Below are positions 8,743-18,310 of a stretch of 64,000 bases of DNA, in pieces. This DNA is from Gemmatimonadota bacterium (GTDB lineage: Bacteria > Gemmatimonadota > Gemmatimonadetes > Gemmatimonadales > GWC2-71-9), in the NCBI GenBank assembly GCA_016720805.1, contig JADKJZ010000002.1, positions 246,075-310,074 of the forward strand. The letters run 5' to 3'. A program made the position numbers and the translations under genes. Under the pieces are notes generated by a model. The model was given only the letters and a program-made list of their open reading frames with translations, ran no database searches and was not told the origin of the DNA. Each line of letters starts with the position of its first letter. Within the stretch, counting starts at the first letter, position 1.

Positions 8743-11700
8743 CCCTGCTGCCGGCGATCGATGTCGCCGTGAACGCGCTCAATCAGCTCGTCACGGCGGT
8801 CCTGCCGCCGCGGGTCCTCGCGAAGCTCGACTTCCGCGAACACGGCATTCCCGACGGCTGCCGCACCGCGGTGGTGATTCCCACCCTCTTCGACAGCGTC
8901 GCCGCGGTCGAGGACGCGCTGGAGAATCTCGAGGTGCAGTTCCTGGCCAATCGCGAATCGAACCTCCACTTCGCGCTGCTGAGCGACTTCACCGATGCGG
9001 CCACGGAAGTGGTCGACGGCGACACCGCGATCGTGGACGCGGCGACCGCGGGGATCCGCCGTCTCAACGCGCGCTACGCGCCCGACACCGAGGACGCCTG
9101 CTACCTCCTCCATCGCCCCCGCCAGTGGAACGCGGCCCAGGGCGTCTGGATGGGATGGGAACGAAAGCGCGGCAAGCTTGGCGATTTCAATCGCTTCGTC
9201 CGTGGCGACGACCATGGCGCCTTCAGCGAGACGATCGGCAACATGATGGCGCTGCGGCAGGTGCAATACGTCATCACGCTCGATGCCGACACGATGCTGC
9301 CGCCGGACGCCGCCCCGCTCCTCATCGGGACACTGGCGCATCCACTCAACCGCGCGGTGTACGACGCCGACCGCGGCCGGGTCGTGCGCGGCTACGGCAT
9401 CCTGCAGCCGCGCGTCGCCGTGTCCCTGCCGAGCGCGCACGCGTCGCACTTCGCCGCGATCCACTCGGGACATCCCGGCGTCGACCCGTACACGACCGCC
9501 GTGTCGGACGTGTACCAGGATCTCTATGGCGAGGGTTCCTTCACCGGGAAGGGGATCTACGACCTCGACATCTTCGAGCGGGCGACCGGCAGCCGCTTCC
9601 CCGAGAACACGTTGCTCTCGCACGACCTGATCGAGGGGAACCACGCCCGCGCGGGGCTGGTCACCGACATCACGGTCTACGACGACTACCCGACACGATA
9701 CCTGACCTGGACGCGTCGCAAGCACCGGTGGATCCGCGGCGACTGGCAGCTGCTCTCCTGGTTGCGCCGTTGGGTACCGAGCCCCGGAGGCCGCGAACGA
9801 AACCGCCTCCCCTGGCTGTCGCGCTGGAAGATCGTCGACAACCTTCGCCGCAGCATCGTCGAGATTGCCTTGCTCGTGATGCTCATCGTGGGATGGGCGG
9901 TGGTGCCGGTCACGCCGCTCCGCTGGACGCTGCTCGCCCTCGGCGCGATCGCGGCCCCCTGGCTCATGGCACTGCTGCTGGCCGCCCTGCGCCCACCGCT
10001 CGATGCCTCGTGGCGGGCCTACTATGGCGCGGTTGGTCGCGACGCACTGACCTCGCTGCAACAGCTGGCGATCGCGGTGGCCGTCCTGCCGCACCAGGCC
10101 TGGACCTCAGTCGATGCGATCGGGCGCACGCTCTACCGGCTCGGCATCTCGCACCGCTTCCTCCTTCAGTGGCAGACCGCGTCCCAGGCGGAGCAGGGCA
10201 CGGCCGACAGCCTCGATGCCACTTGGCGCGCCATGGCGCCCGCCCTGACCGCCACCGCCGCCCTCGTCGCGCTCGCCGCGTGGGTGGCGATCCGACACGG
10301 CGTGGACGGCACGGCCCTGGTGGTCGGCATTGTTCCGCTGCTGCTCCTCTGGGCCGCGGCGCCGGTGGCCACTTGGCGGTTGAGCGCGACGCAACACGTC
10401 GAACCGCAGCTTCGGCCAAGCGACCGTCCCGATCTGGAGCGCTATGCCGCGCTGCACTGGGCGTACTTCGAGCGCTTCGTCACGGCCGAGACCCACTGGC
10501 TGGTGCCCGACAATTTCCAGGACGATCCGGAACCGGCGATCGCCATGCGGACGTCGCCAACCAACATCGGCCTGCAACTGCTCGCGACGGTGAGCGCGCA
10601 CGAGCTCGGCCTCATCTCCCTCGAGGTGATGACGGGCCGGCTCGAGGCGACGTTCGCCTCGCTCCGGGAGATGGCGCGCTATCGTGGCCACTTCTACAAC
10701 TGGTACGATCTCCACACGCTCACGGTCCTGCCGCCGGCGTACATCTCGACGGTCGACAGCGGAAACTTCGCGGGGCACCTGGTGGCGCTCCGGCAGGGCT
10801 GCCTCGCCCTCGCCGGCACAGGTGACTGTCAGGCGCGGCTCGAGGCGATCGCCGAGCAGGCCTACGGCTTCGCGATGGCGATGGAGTTCGGCTTCCTGTA
10901 CGACAAGGAGCGGCAGCTTCTGTCGATCGGCTATCAGGAAGGGAGTCATGCACTCGATCCGTCGTCGTACGACTTGCTCGCCTCCGAGGCACGCCTCGCC
11001 TCTTTCTTCGCCATCGCCAAGAATGACGTCCCGGTGGAGCACTGGTTCCGCCTCGGACGGACGCTCACCCGCGCGTCGGGAGCGACCGCGCTGGTCTCGT
11101 GGAGCGGGAGCATGTTCGAGTACCTGATGCCGTCGCTGGTGATGCGCGCGTTCCCGTCGACGCTGCTGGACCAGAGCTGTCGTGGCGCCGTGGCCAGGCA
11201 GGTCGCCCACGGGGCGTCGCACGGCGTCCCCTGGGGAATCAGCGAGAGCGCCTACAACCTCCGCGACCGGCACTTCATCTACCAGTACCGTGCCTTCGGC
11301 GTTCCCGACCTGGCCCTCAAGCGCGGGCTTGGTCGCGACCTGGTCGTCGCGCCCTACGCGTCGGCGCTCGCGATGCAGGTGGACGCGCCGCGCGCGCTGG
11401 CCAATCTTCGTCTCCTCGAGCGCGAGGGGGCGATCGGCCGATACGGCTTCCGGGATGCCATCGATTACACCCGTCCCGTTCCCGGCGAGCGACTCGCGGT
11501 GGTGCAGTCATTCATGGCGCACCACGTGGGGATGGGCCTGGTCGCCTTCACCAACGTGCTGCGCGGCGACGTCTGGCAACGGCGCTTCCACGCCGACCCG
11601 CTCGTGCAGGGGGCCGAGCTCCTGCTGCACGAACGGATTCCGCGGCGCGTCGCGCTGCAGCCCACGCAGTCGGCGCAAACCGCCGAGGCCAGGCCAGCGG

Positions 11701-12626
11701 CCGACGCCGACCGGCCGTCGATCCGGACCATCACCGACCCCGACCTCGGCCCGCCGCGCGTGGCGCTGCTCGGGCGGCTTCCGTACACCATCATGGTCAG
11801 CAGCGGGGGGGGTGGCTACAGCCGCTACGAGGCGCTGGCCGTGACGCGCTGGCGCGCGGATGCCACGCGCGACGCGACCGGGCAGTTCTGCTACCTGCGG
11901 GATCTCACGACCGATCGGCGCTGGTCGGCGACGCACCAGCCGATGTGCATCCCCGCGGACTGGAGCCACGCGACCCTTGCCAGCGACCGCGTCACCTTCC
12001 ATCGTGGCGATGGCGACATCGAGAGTCGTACTGAGATCGCGGTCGTGCCGGACGACTCGGCCGAAGTGCGCCGGGTGACGCTGACCAACCACGGCGACGT
12101 GCCGCATGAGATCGAGCTGACGAGCTACGGGGAGATCGTCCTGGCACCGGGCGCCTCCGATCGGGCACACCCGGCGTTCTCCTCGCTCTTCGTCCAGACG
12201 GAATGGCATCCCTGGTGCAGCGCCATCACCGCGACGCGCCGCCCGCGCGCGGCAACCGATGCGGTGCACTGGTGCGTCCACGTGGTGGCGACCAGTGCCG
12301 AGCAGGTCGGCACCGTCAGTTGCGAGAGTGATCGGGCGCGCTTCCTCGGGCGTGGCCGCACGCTGCGCGACCCGGCGGCACTCGCAGGTCGATGGTCCGC
12401 TCTCAGGGGACCACCGGCCCGGTGCTCGACCCGGTCTTCGCCATTCGGATCCGGATCCGGCTGGCGCCCGGGCAGTCCGGCTCGGTGGCCTTCACCACCC
12501 TGGTCGCGACCACCCGCGCACGCGCCTTCGAGCTGGCGGGTCGCTATCACGATCCACACGCCGCGCAACGCGCCCTCGACCTGGCGTGGACCTCGACACA
12601 GGCCGAATTGCGCGAGTTGCAGGTGA
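8667..12626 (+). CDS. Cyclic beta-1,2-glucan synthase-like protein, central GT84/glycoamylase piece
   Basis: This is the central part of the giant glucan synthase; the real coding stretch in this frame is about 8,710-12,385. It carries the glycosyltransferase family 84 domain, with VITLDADTMLPPDAA, the ED-like YQDLYGEGSFTGKGIYD region and the acceptor-side motif RKHRWIRGDWQ. Membrane helices follow at about 9,850-9,990 and 10,230-10,375. Next is a glycoamylase-like domain (RTSPTNIGLQLLATVSAHE, GVPWGISESAYN, RFHADP). The start of the first phosphorylase-like beta-sandwich follows (SRYEALAVTRWRAD). Near 12,385-12,410 two small shifts move translation into the next frame (SGTTGPVLDPVFAIRIR). Linking priming, elongation and chain cutting in one polypeptide is known for NdvB proteins. 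Confidence 0.82.
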   Translation: MCRRGRGPLAGGARRAPDWPVLVLLTLLPAIDVAVNALNQLVTAVLPPRVLAKLDFREHGIPDGCRTAVVIPTLFDSVAAVEDALENLEVQFLANRESNLHFALLSDFTDAATEVVDGDTAIVDAATAGIRRLNARYAPDTEDACYLLHRPRQWNAAQGVWMGWERKRGKLGDFNRFVRGDDHGAFSETIGNMMALRQVQYVITLDADTMLPPDAAPLLIGTLAHPLNRAVYDADRGRVVRGYGILQPRVAVSLPSAHASHFAAIHSGHPGVDPYTTAVSDVYQDLYGEGSFTGKGIYDLDIFERATGSRFPENTLLSHDLIEGNHARAGLVTDITVYDDYPTRYLTWTRRKHRWIRGDWQLLSWLRRWVPSPGGRERNRLPWLSRWKIVDNLRRSIVEIALLVMLIVGWAVVPVTPLRWTLLALGAIAAPWLMALLLAALRPPLDASWRAYYGAVGRDALTSLQQLAIAVAVLPHQAWTSVDAIGRTLYRLGISHRFLLQWQTASQAEQGTADSLDATWRAMAPALTATAALVALAAWVAIRHGVDGTALVVGIVPLLLLWAAAPVATWRLSATQHVEPQLRPSDRPDLERYAALHWAYFERFVTAETHWLVPDNFQDDPEPAIAMRTSPTNIGLQLLATVSAHELGLISLEVMTGRLEATFASLREMARYRGHFYNWYDLHTLTVLPPAYISTVDSGNFAGHLVALRQGCLALAGTGDCQARLEAIAEQAYGFAMAMEFGFLYDKERQLLSIGYQEGSHALDPSSYDLLASEARLASFFAIAKNDVPVEHWFRLGRTLTRASGATALVSWSGSMFEYLMPSLVMRAFPSTLLDQSCRGAVARQVAHGASHGVPWGISESAYNLRDRHFIYQYRAFGVPDLALKRGLGRDLVVAPYASALAMQVDAPRALANLRLLEREGAIGRYGFRDAIDYTRPVPGERLAVVQSFMAHHVGMGLVAFTNVLRGDVWQRRFHADPLVQGAELLLHERIPRRVALQPTQSAQTAEARPAADADRPSIRTITDPDLGPPRVALLGRLPYTIMVSSGGGGYSRYEALAVTRWRADATRDATGQFCYLRDLTTDRRWSATHQPMCIPADWSHATLASDRVTFHRGDGDIESRTEIAVVPDDSAEVRRVTLTNHGDVPHEIELTSYGEIVLAPGASDRAHPAFSSLFVQTEWHPWCSAITATRRPRAATDAVHWCVHVVATSAEQVGTVSCESDRARFLGRGRTLRDPAALAGRWSALRGPPARCSTRSSPFGSGSGWRPGSPARWPSPPWSRPPAHAPSSWRVAITIHTPRNAPSTWRGPRHRPNCASCR

Positions 12627-15600
12627 CCCCGCTCGCAGCATCCCTCTTCCAGGACCTGGCTGGGCACCTGCTCTACTCGACGGGCCAATTTCGGGCGCCG
12701 CAGGAGGAGCTCTTCCGCAGTCGCGGGTCGCAGCCACTCCTCTGGGCTCATGGCATCTCGGGGGATTGGCCCATTCTCCTCGCGATCATCGATGGCGACG
12801 AGGGGATGTCCACCCTGCGCGAACTCCTCGCGGCACACCACTACTGGCGCCGACGCGGCATGATGGTCGACCTCGTGGTGCTGAACGCGCAAGCGTCCAC
12901 CTACCTGCAGGCGGTCAACGACAGCATCACGGCGATGATGTTCTCGCTCGGTGAGGCCACCGTGCTCGATCGTCCGGGCGGCGTCTTCCTGCGGCGCGCC
13001 GACCAACTTGGCGCCGACGACCTCCTGATGCTGCGCACCACCGCGCGCGTGCTGATCACATGCGATGGTCGGTCGCTCGAGACGATCCTTCGTGACGGCA
13101 CCACCGAGGCGCAGGCCACGCCGACCGCCGAACCGGAACGGCGGGCTCCGGCGCCTCGTTCCTCCACCCAGCGTGCCTCGCGCGGGAGCCGGATGCGGCA
13201 ATGGCTCGGCGTGCCGATGTCGGGGGCCGTGGCGCCAGTGCCGGCGGTCCGGCCCGCCGAGCGGGCGGGCGCCCTGCCATCGCGCGGTGCTGCTGGTCCG
13301 CCGCTGCAGCTGGACAACGGCTTCGGCGGCCTCACCGCGCAGCACGACTACCAGATTCGCGTCCAGGGCGACGACCTGCCGCCGGCGCCCTGGGTCAACG
13401 TGGTCGCCAATCCGCTGGGTGGCTTCGTCGTCAGCGAGCGAGGCGCCGGCTTCACCTGGGCCGGCAACAGCTACTTCTATCGCCTCACGCCTTGGCACAA
13501 TGACCCGGTCAGCGACCCGATCAGTGATGTGCTCTACCTCCGCGACGAGGAGAGCGGCGACCTCTGGAGTGCGACGCCGGCGCCGGTCGGCGACGACATC
13601 GCCTACGTGGTGCGGCATGCGCCGGGGCGGTCGGTCTTCCAGCACGAGCACCGGGACATCAGTACCGAACTGACCCTTGGCATGGTCGAGGGAACCTCGG
13701 TCCGGGTGTCGCGTCTCCGCCTGACCAACACCGGGACGGTGTCCCGCCGTCTCTCGGTCACGGCGTATGTCGAGTGGACTCTCGGCGTGCGGCGTGAGCA
13801 GACGCAGCACCACGTGCGCACGGAATTCGTTCCGGCGCTCAACGCGATCCTGGCGCGCAACCCCTTCGATCCGCAGTTCGCCGATCAGGTCGCGTTCTGT
13901 GCACTGGGTGATACGGCGGTCTCGCACACCGGCGATCGGCGGGCCTTCCTCGGGCCCAATGGCACTGTGGCCCATCCCGCTGCCCTCGCCGGGCGCCCGG
14001 GCACTGGCCCCGCCCTGGATGGCCGGACTGGCGCCGGCATGGACCCGTGCGCCGCGCTGCAGTGCGTGATCACGCTGGCACCCGGCGAAACGCGGGAGAT
14101 CGTGAAGTTGCTCGGCGCGACTGGCAGCGAGGCGGAGGCGCGCGCCGCTGTCGGGACCTGGGCCACGACCACCGCAGCCAACGATGCCCTTGGCCTCGCC
14201 GACGCCACCTGGGCGGCGCGACTCTCCGTGGTGACGGTTGCCACGCCGGAGCCCTCGTTCGACGCGTTGCTCAACCGCTGGCTGCTCTATCAGACGCTGG
14301 CCTGTCGACTCTGGGCGCGGTCGGCGCTGTACCAGAGTGGTGGCGCGTACGGATTCCGCGACCAGCTGCAGGATGTGATGGCACTGGTCTACGCCGAGCC
14401 AGCCATCGCGCGGGAGCACATCCTGCGGGCGGCGGCGCGGCAATTCGTGGAGGGCGACGTCCAGCACTGGTGGCACGCGGAGAGTGGCCGGGGGACCAGG
14501 ACGCGCTTCTCGGACGACCTCGCCTGGCTTCCGTACGTCGTCGATCACTATGTCCGCGTGACTGGCGACCGCGCGGTGCTCGACGAGATGGTGCCGTTCC
14601 TCACCATGCGCGCGCTGGAACCGCACGAGGACGAGCTGTACGATCAGCCGAGAATCAGCCGGGAGGTCGCCAGCGTCTACGAGCACTGCCTGCGGGCCAT
14701 CCGCAAGGCCGCCACCCAGGGGCCGCACGGCCTGCCGCTCATCGGCTCGGGCGACTGGAATGACGGGATGAGCCGAGTCGGTGTCGGGGGAACCGGGGAG
14801 AGCATCTGGCTTGGCTGGTTCCTGGTCACGGTCGCCCGGGGCTTCGCCGCGCACGCCGACGCGCGCCAGGACCACGTGGCAGCCGCGATGCTCCGCACGC
14901 AGGCCACCGCATACGTCGAGGCGGTTGAACTGCATGGCTGGGATGGCGACTGGTATCGGCGTGCCTACTTCGATGACGGCACCCCGCTCGGCTCGGCCAG
15001 CAACGAGGAATGTCGCATCGATGCCATTGCGCAGAGCTGGAGCGTGCTCTCGGGTGCGGCGCGGCCGGAGCGTCAGGCCAGGGCGATGCGGGCCCTCGAA
15101 GAACAGCTGGTGCGCGAGGACGGCCGCTTGATCATGCTGCTCACCCCGCCGTTCGATCGCGGCACCAGCGACCCCGGATACATCAAGGGGTACCTGCCGG
15201 GGGTGCGCGAGAACGGGGCGCAATACACCCATGCGGCGCTCTGGGCGGTACTTGCCGTGGCGGAACAGGGCCGCGGCGCGCGCGCCTTCGAACTCTTCCA
15301 GATGCTCAACCCGCTGATGCATGCACGGACGCCGGAGGAGGTCGCGACCTACAAGGTCGAGCCGTACGTCGTGGCGGCTGATGTCTATACGGTGGCCGGA
15401 CAGCTCGGTCGCGGAGGATGGACCTGGTACACCGGCGCGGCGAGCTGGATGTACCGCGTCGGCCTCGAAGGGATCCTCGGTTTCCGGAAGCGTGGCAACG
15501 CCTTCACGATCATGCCGACGGCGCCACCCGCCTGGCCCGTGTACTCCATCGACTACCGCTTCGGCGCGAGCCACTACCACATCGAGGTGCGGAATCCCGA

Positions 15601-15742
15601 GGCGCTGGTGTCGGGCCACATGCGCATCACCGTGGATGGCGCGCCGGTCGAGGGCGGCGAGGTGCCGTTGATCGATGACGGGCGGACGCGGCAGGTAGTC
15701 GCGATCCGAGAGCCGGGGCGGACGGCTACCGTCTTCGGCTGA
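12392..15742 (+). CDS. Cyclic beta-1,2-glucan synthase-like protein, C-terminal GH94 piece
   Basis: This is the C-terminal third of the same gene. It contains the glycoside hydrolase family 94 phosphorylase-like module, which in NdvB/Cgs controls glucan chain length before cyclisation. Diagnostic motifs are SDDLAWLPYVVDHYVRVTGD, the catalytic-loop IGSGDWNDGMSRVG with its conserved Asp, GTGESIWLGWFLV, and the C-terminal WTWYTGAASWMYRVGLEGIL. A second sugar-binding beta-sandwich (NGFGGLTAQHDYQIRV) precedes it. Joined with the two upstream pieces, the product is about 2,760 residues, near the usual NdvB length of about 2,800. The gene ends tail-to-tail with the S41 peptidase gene, with the two stops overlapping by 17 bases. 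Confidence 0.85.
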   Translation: MVRSQGTTGPVLDPVFAIRIRIRLAPGQSGSVAFTTLVATTRARAFELAGRYHDPHAAQRALDLAWTSTQAELRELQVTPLAASLFQDLAGHLLYSTGQFRAPQEELFRSRGSQPLLWAHGISGDWPILLAIIDGDEGMSTLRELLAAHHYWRRRGMMVDLVVLNAQASTYLQAVNDSITAMMFSLGEATVLDRPGGVFLRRADQLGADDLLMLRTTARVLITCDGRSLETILRDGTTEAQATPTAEPERRAPAPRSSTQRASRGSRMRQWLGVPMSGAVAPVPAVRPAERAGALPSRGAAGPPLQLDNGFGGLTAQHDYQIRVQGDDLPPAPWVNVVANPLGGFVVSERGAGFTWAGNSYFYRLTPWHNDPVSDPISDVLYLRDEESGDLWSATPAPVGDDIAYVVRHAPGRSVFQHEHRDISTELTLGMVEGTSVRVSRLRLTNTGTVSRRLSVTAYVEWTLGVRREQTQHHVRTEFVPALNAILARNPFDPQFADQVAFCALGDTAVSHTGDRRAFLGPNGTVAHPAALAGRPGTGPALDGRTGAGMDPCAALQCVITLAPGETREIVKLLGATGSEAEARAAVGTWATTTAANDALGLADATWAARLSVVTVATPEPSFDALLNRWLLYQTLACRLWARSALYQSGGAYGFRDQLQDVMALVYAEPAIAREHILRAAARQFVEGDVQHWWHAESGRGTRTRFSDDLAWLPYVVDHYVRVTGDRAVLDEMVPFLTMRALEPHEDELYDQPRISREVASVYEHCLRAIRKAATQGPHGLPLIGSGDWNDGMSRVGVGGTGESIWLGWFLVTVARGFAAHADARQDHVAAAMLRTQATAYVEAVELHGWDGDWYRRAYFDDGTPLGSASNEECRIDAIAQSWSVLSGAARPERQARAMRALEEQLVREDGRLIMLLTPPFDRGTSDPGYIKGYLPGVRENGAQYTHAALWAVLAVAEQGRGARAFELFQMLNPLMHARTPEEVATYKVEPYVVAADVYTVAGQLGRGGWTWYTGAASWMYRVGLEGILGFRKRGNAFTIMPTAPPAWPVYSIDYRFGASHYHIEVRNPEALVSGHMRITVDGAPVEGGEVPLIDDGRTRQVVAIREPGRTATVFG

Positions 15743-17234
15743 CGATCGCCCGCCGCACCGCCTGCATCTCGGCATCGATTCCCGCCGCGATGTCGCGCGG
15801 CGTCGGCGTCACCTGGATGTCGGGCACCACGCCGGCGTCGGGCTGCGGGGTGGTCGGGAAGCCGGCGATGAGCGGGAGGTCGACCTCGAGCCCCGTCGTC
15901 GGCAACCGAAGGAAGAAGAAGGCGCCGCCATTGATGCCGCGACGATTGCCGCCAGTTGGCTGCCCCACCAGGGTCGCGACACCGCTCTCCTTGACCGCCA
16001 GCGCGAACTGAAAGGTCGCCGAGGAATTGACGGCGCCGACGAGAACCCAGACGCGGCCACGATACCGTGTGGCAGCCGGGGCAATCACGTCGGCGCCGTC
16101 CTTGGTGTCGTCGAAGCGCACCAACCGATAGAACAGGGAGTCGACCGGACCGACAGCTGCCGCCCCCCAGTCGCGGAAGGAGGGATCCCAGGTGTCGAGG
16201 TACGGCGCGAGGTCGTCGGGCACACGGCGATAGCGCACGTGCCGCTGATAGATGGGCAACTGGAGCGGGATGTCGATCAACCGCGCGAGGATCTGATTGC
16301 CGGCATCGACGCCACCTTCATTGGCCCGCAGGTCAACCACGAGATCGGGAAGCTTGCGGGCCGTCGCGGCATCGAGCACCGAATCGAGCCAGCGCGTCCC
16401 ATTCCACTTCGAATTGAAGGTGGCCCAGGTCGGCATCGTGAGCACCCCGATGCCATTCGCCTCTGCGTAGCGCCAGAGTGGGGCATCTTCGGCCGGTTCG
16501 GCGCTGCCACCACCCTGCGCGCGCCGCTCGACGGCGGTCAACGCCGCCACAACCACGCGCCGCGTCGCCGTCGTGCCCGGTCGGCGCACCACCAGAGCGA
16601 AGCGCGGCTCCCGCACGGGAAAGACGAGTGGGTACAGCACATCGAATGGTTGGAAGCGCTCCGGCCCCTGCACCTCGAGGTAGGCCACGCGCTTGGCGTC
16701 GTTGCCGCCATCCGCGCGCGCGAGCGGCATTAGTGAGTCGAGGATGGTGCGCGCGGGGACGCCGTTGATGGAGAGGATCTCGGTGCCGCGCGGCAGGTCG
16801 GCGTCGGGGGCGTGGTCCGCGGTGACGATCATCCGGCCTCCAAGCCACCGGAAGGCCACCGGCACCTTGTCCTGCCCCTCAAACAGAGCTTCCCGGATGG
16901 CCTTCGACTGGTTGTAGAAGTTCGGGTAACTGTGCCCGCACTGGATCGCGGCCGTCAATCGCGTCAGCGCGAGGAATGCCTCGGCCACCGTGCGGTCGGT
17001 GGCGAAGTACTGGTCGACCGCCTCGAACCGCCTGTCGACATCATCGCGGGTGCGGTAGCGATAGAGGCCCGGGTGGAGCGTCTCGTACGCGCGTCGAAGC
17101 ACGCCGAGGTCGGCACGGAGCGAGGCCGCGGCGAGCGGGGTGTCACGCCGGAGGGTGTCCCGTTGTGCCGGAAGCGGGCTGGCCGCCGCGATGCTGGCGG
17201 CCAGGATCAACGTCTGGGTGAGGCGAGACAGCAT
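15726..17234 (-). CDS. Secreted S41-family (C-terminal-processing-like) peptidase
   Basis: This is an intact 502-residue protein. The ATG at 17234 gives a signal peptide (MLSRLTQTLILAASIAAASPLPAQ). A helical N-terminal domain is followed by a PDZ-like segment (LPRGTEILSINGVPARTIL). The S41 core contains DLVVDLRANEGGVDAGNQ and the nucleophile region LVGAVNSSATFQFALAVKE (Ser in NSSAT), followed by GQPTGGNRRGING. These match tail-specific protease/tricorn-type serine peptidases with a Ser-Lys-type site. It acts in the periplasm or outside the cell. It lies 86 bases downstream of the ion-channel-like gene and may be the last gene of that minus-strand operon. Confidence 0.9.
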   Translation of the reverse strand: MLSRLTQTLILAASIAAASPLPAQRDTLRRDTPLAAASLRADLGVLRRAYETLHPGLYRYRTRDDVDRRFEAVDQYFATDRTVAEAFLALTRLTAAIQCGHSYPNFYNQSKAIREALFEGQDKVPVAFRWLGGRMIVTADHAPDADLPRGTEILSINGVPARTILDSLMPLARADGGNDAKRVAYLEVQGPERFQPFDVLYPLVFPVREPRFALVVRRPGTTATRRVVVAALTAVERRAQGGGSAEPAEDAPLWRYAEANGIGVLTMPTWATFNSKWNGTRWLDSVLDAATARKLPDLVVDLRANEGGVDAGNQILARLIDIPLQLPIYQRHVRYRRVPDDLAPYLDTWDPSFRDWGAAAVGPVDSLFYRLVRFDDTKDGADVIAPAATRYRGRVWVLVGAVNSSATFQFALAVKESGVATLVGQPTGGNRRGINGGAFFFLRLPTTGLEVDLPLIAGFPTTPQPDAGVVPDIQVTPTPRDIAAGIDAEMQAVRRAIVSRRR

Positions 17235-17320
17235 CAGGGGGGCTCCAGGGGGAGGGGTGCTCCCTGACGGTTCGCCATGGAGGTCGCGATGGATGCAGGA
17301 TGGCCGGTGGGCCAACCCAA

Positions 17321-17662
17321 TCAGATGTCGCGGTCCTCCCAGTCGACCTTCTTCATCAGGTGGTGGACCCCGGGGGCGAGCAGCAGGCCGGTCACGGCGA
17401 TCACCACCAGACCGCAATAAAGGGCGTAGATCCCCGCGAAGAGCTTGCCGGATTCCGAGAGCTGCACGGCCACCGGCCCCATCCCGCCGAGCAGCATCGC
17501 GCTGTTGAGGAAGGCGTCGAGCCAGCTCATCCCCTCGAAGTGTCGGTAGCCTACCATGCCGATCACCAGCGAGAAGGCGAGCGGCGAACGACACGACGAG
17601 TGCAGCAGTTGTCGCCGGAAGAAGCGACGACGATTGGGCTGGGCGACGCCCGGCGCCGTCAT
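17321..17662 (-). CDS. Small two-helix membrane protein, ion-channel-like
   Basis: This is a 113-residue membrane protein. The first helix (PLAFSLVIGMVGYRHFEGM) is followed by a re-entrant, pore-like segment (WLDAFLNSAMLLGGMGPV) and a second helix (FAGIYALYCGLVVIAVTGL). The order helix-pore-helix resembles half of a two-pore-domain potassium channel, and GGMGP occupies the filter position. Ion selectivity is inference, since the classical TVGYG filter is absent. The ATG overlaps the probable true stop of the response regulator (ACATGACG), which implies co-translation with the two-component genes and a regulated role. Confidence 0.7.
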   Translation of the reverse strand: MTAPGVAQPNRRRFFRRQLLHSSCRSPLAFSLVIGMVGYRHFEGMSWLDAFLNSAMLLGGMGPVAVQLSESGKLFAGIYALYCGLVVIAVTGLLLAPGVHHLMKKVDWEDRDI

Positions 17663-18294
17663 GTCCGCCGCCTCGCGACGAGGAGAAGCCGACCCCGCGC
17701 ATCGTCTGCAGGAGCGGCACGCCGGCCGCTTCGTTCAGCTTGCGTGGAAGTGAATGTCCCAGACCTTCTCGAGCAGGGTGGTTCTTCGGATCACCTCTTC
17801 GGCGTGCAGCAGGAAGAACTCCAGCAGCTGGAACTCCTTCGGCGTGAGGTCGAGCGGGGTCCCATGGGCGGTCGCTCGATGCTGCAATCGATCCATTCCC
17901 ACGCAGTCATACTGGAGCGCGTCGAGTCGCTGTGCGCCGCCTCGACGGGTCAGCGCCCGCAGCCGTGCGAGCAACTCGTCGAAGCGGAACGGCTTGGAGA
18001 GATAGTCATCCGCCCCGGCGTCGAGCCCGCGGACCACGTCCTCCGGGGCATCGCGGGAGGTGAGCATGAGGATCGGCGTGGTTCGGCCCTCCCGCCGCAG
18101 CTCGATCGCCACCTGGAAACCGTTCTTCTTCGGCAGCATCACGTCGAGCAGGATCGCGTCTAGTCGCCCACATGGGCCAGCAGCGTGGCCTCCTCCCCAT
18201 CGACCGCGACGTCCACCGTGTATCCCTCTTCCTCGAGGCCGTGCTTGATGAAGGAGGCAACCTTCCGCTCGTCTTCCACGACCAGCAGCTTCAT
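17659..18294 (-). CDS. OmpR-family response regulator (frameshifted)
   Basis: This is a two-component regulator whose reading needs at least three corrections. The N-terminus (MKLLVVEDERKVASFIKHG) holds the receiver's acidic pair. A one-base loss near 18,165 breaks the frame just before the phospho-acceptor segment (AILLDVMLPKKNGFQ). The rest of the receiver (MLTSRDAPEDVVRGLDAGADDY, then the Lys in LSKPF) and a winged helix (LTPKEFQLLEFFLLHAEEV) follow. Near 17,735 a further shift, with an apparent loss of about ten residues of the recognition-helix region, separates VWDIHF from RKLNEAAGVPLLQTMRGVGF. A last shift restores LVARRRT and a TGA that overlaps the next gene. It pairs with the adjacent histidine kinase. 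Confidence 0.8.
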
Positions 18295-18310
18295 GAGTGG
18301 GTGCTCCAGG

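Noticed and set aside
12125..15775. A 1,216-codon minus-strand frame opposite the GH94 region
   Set aside because: The plus strand carries clear glucan synthase/phosphorylase motifs; the antisense translation is low-complexity Arg/His/Asp sequence.
15726..17720. An N-terminal extension of the S41 peptidase up to 17720
   Set aside because: The extension runs through the ion-channel-like gene and the 3' end of the response regulator in another frame; the signal peptide at 17234 marks the real start.
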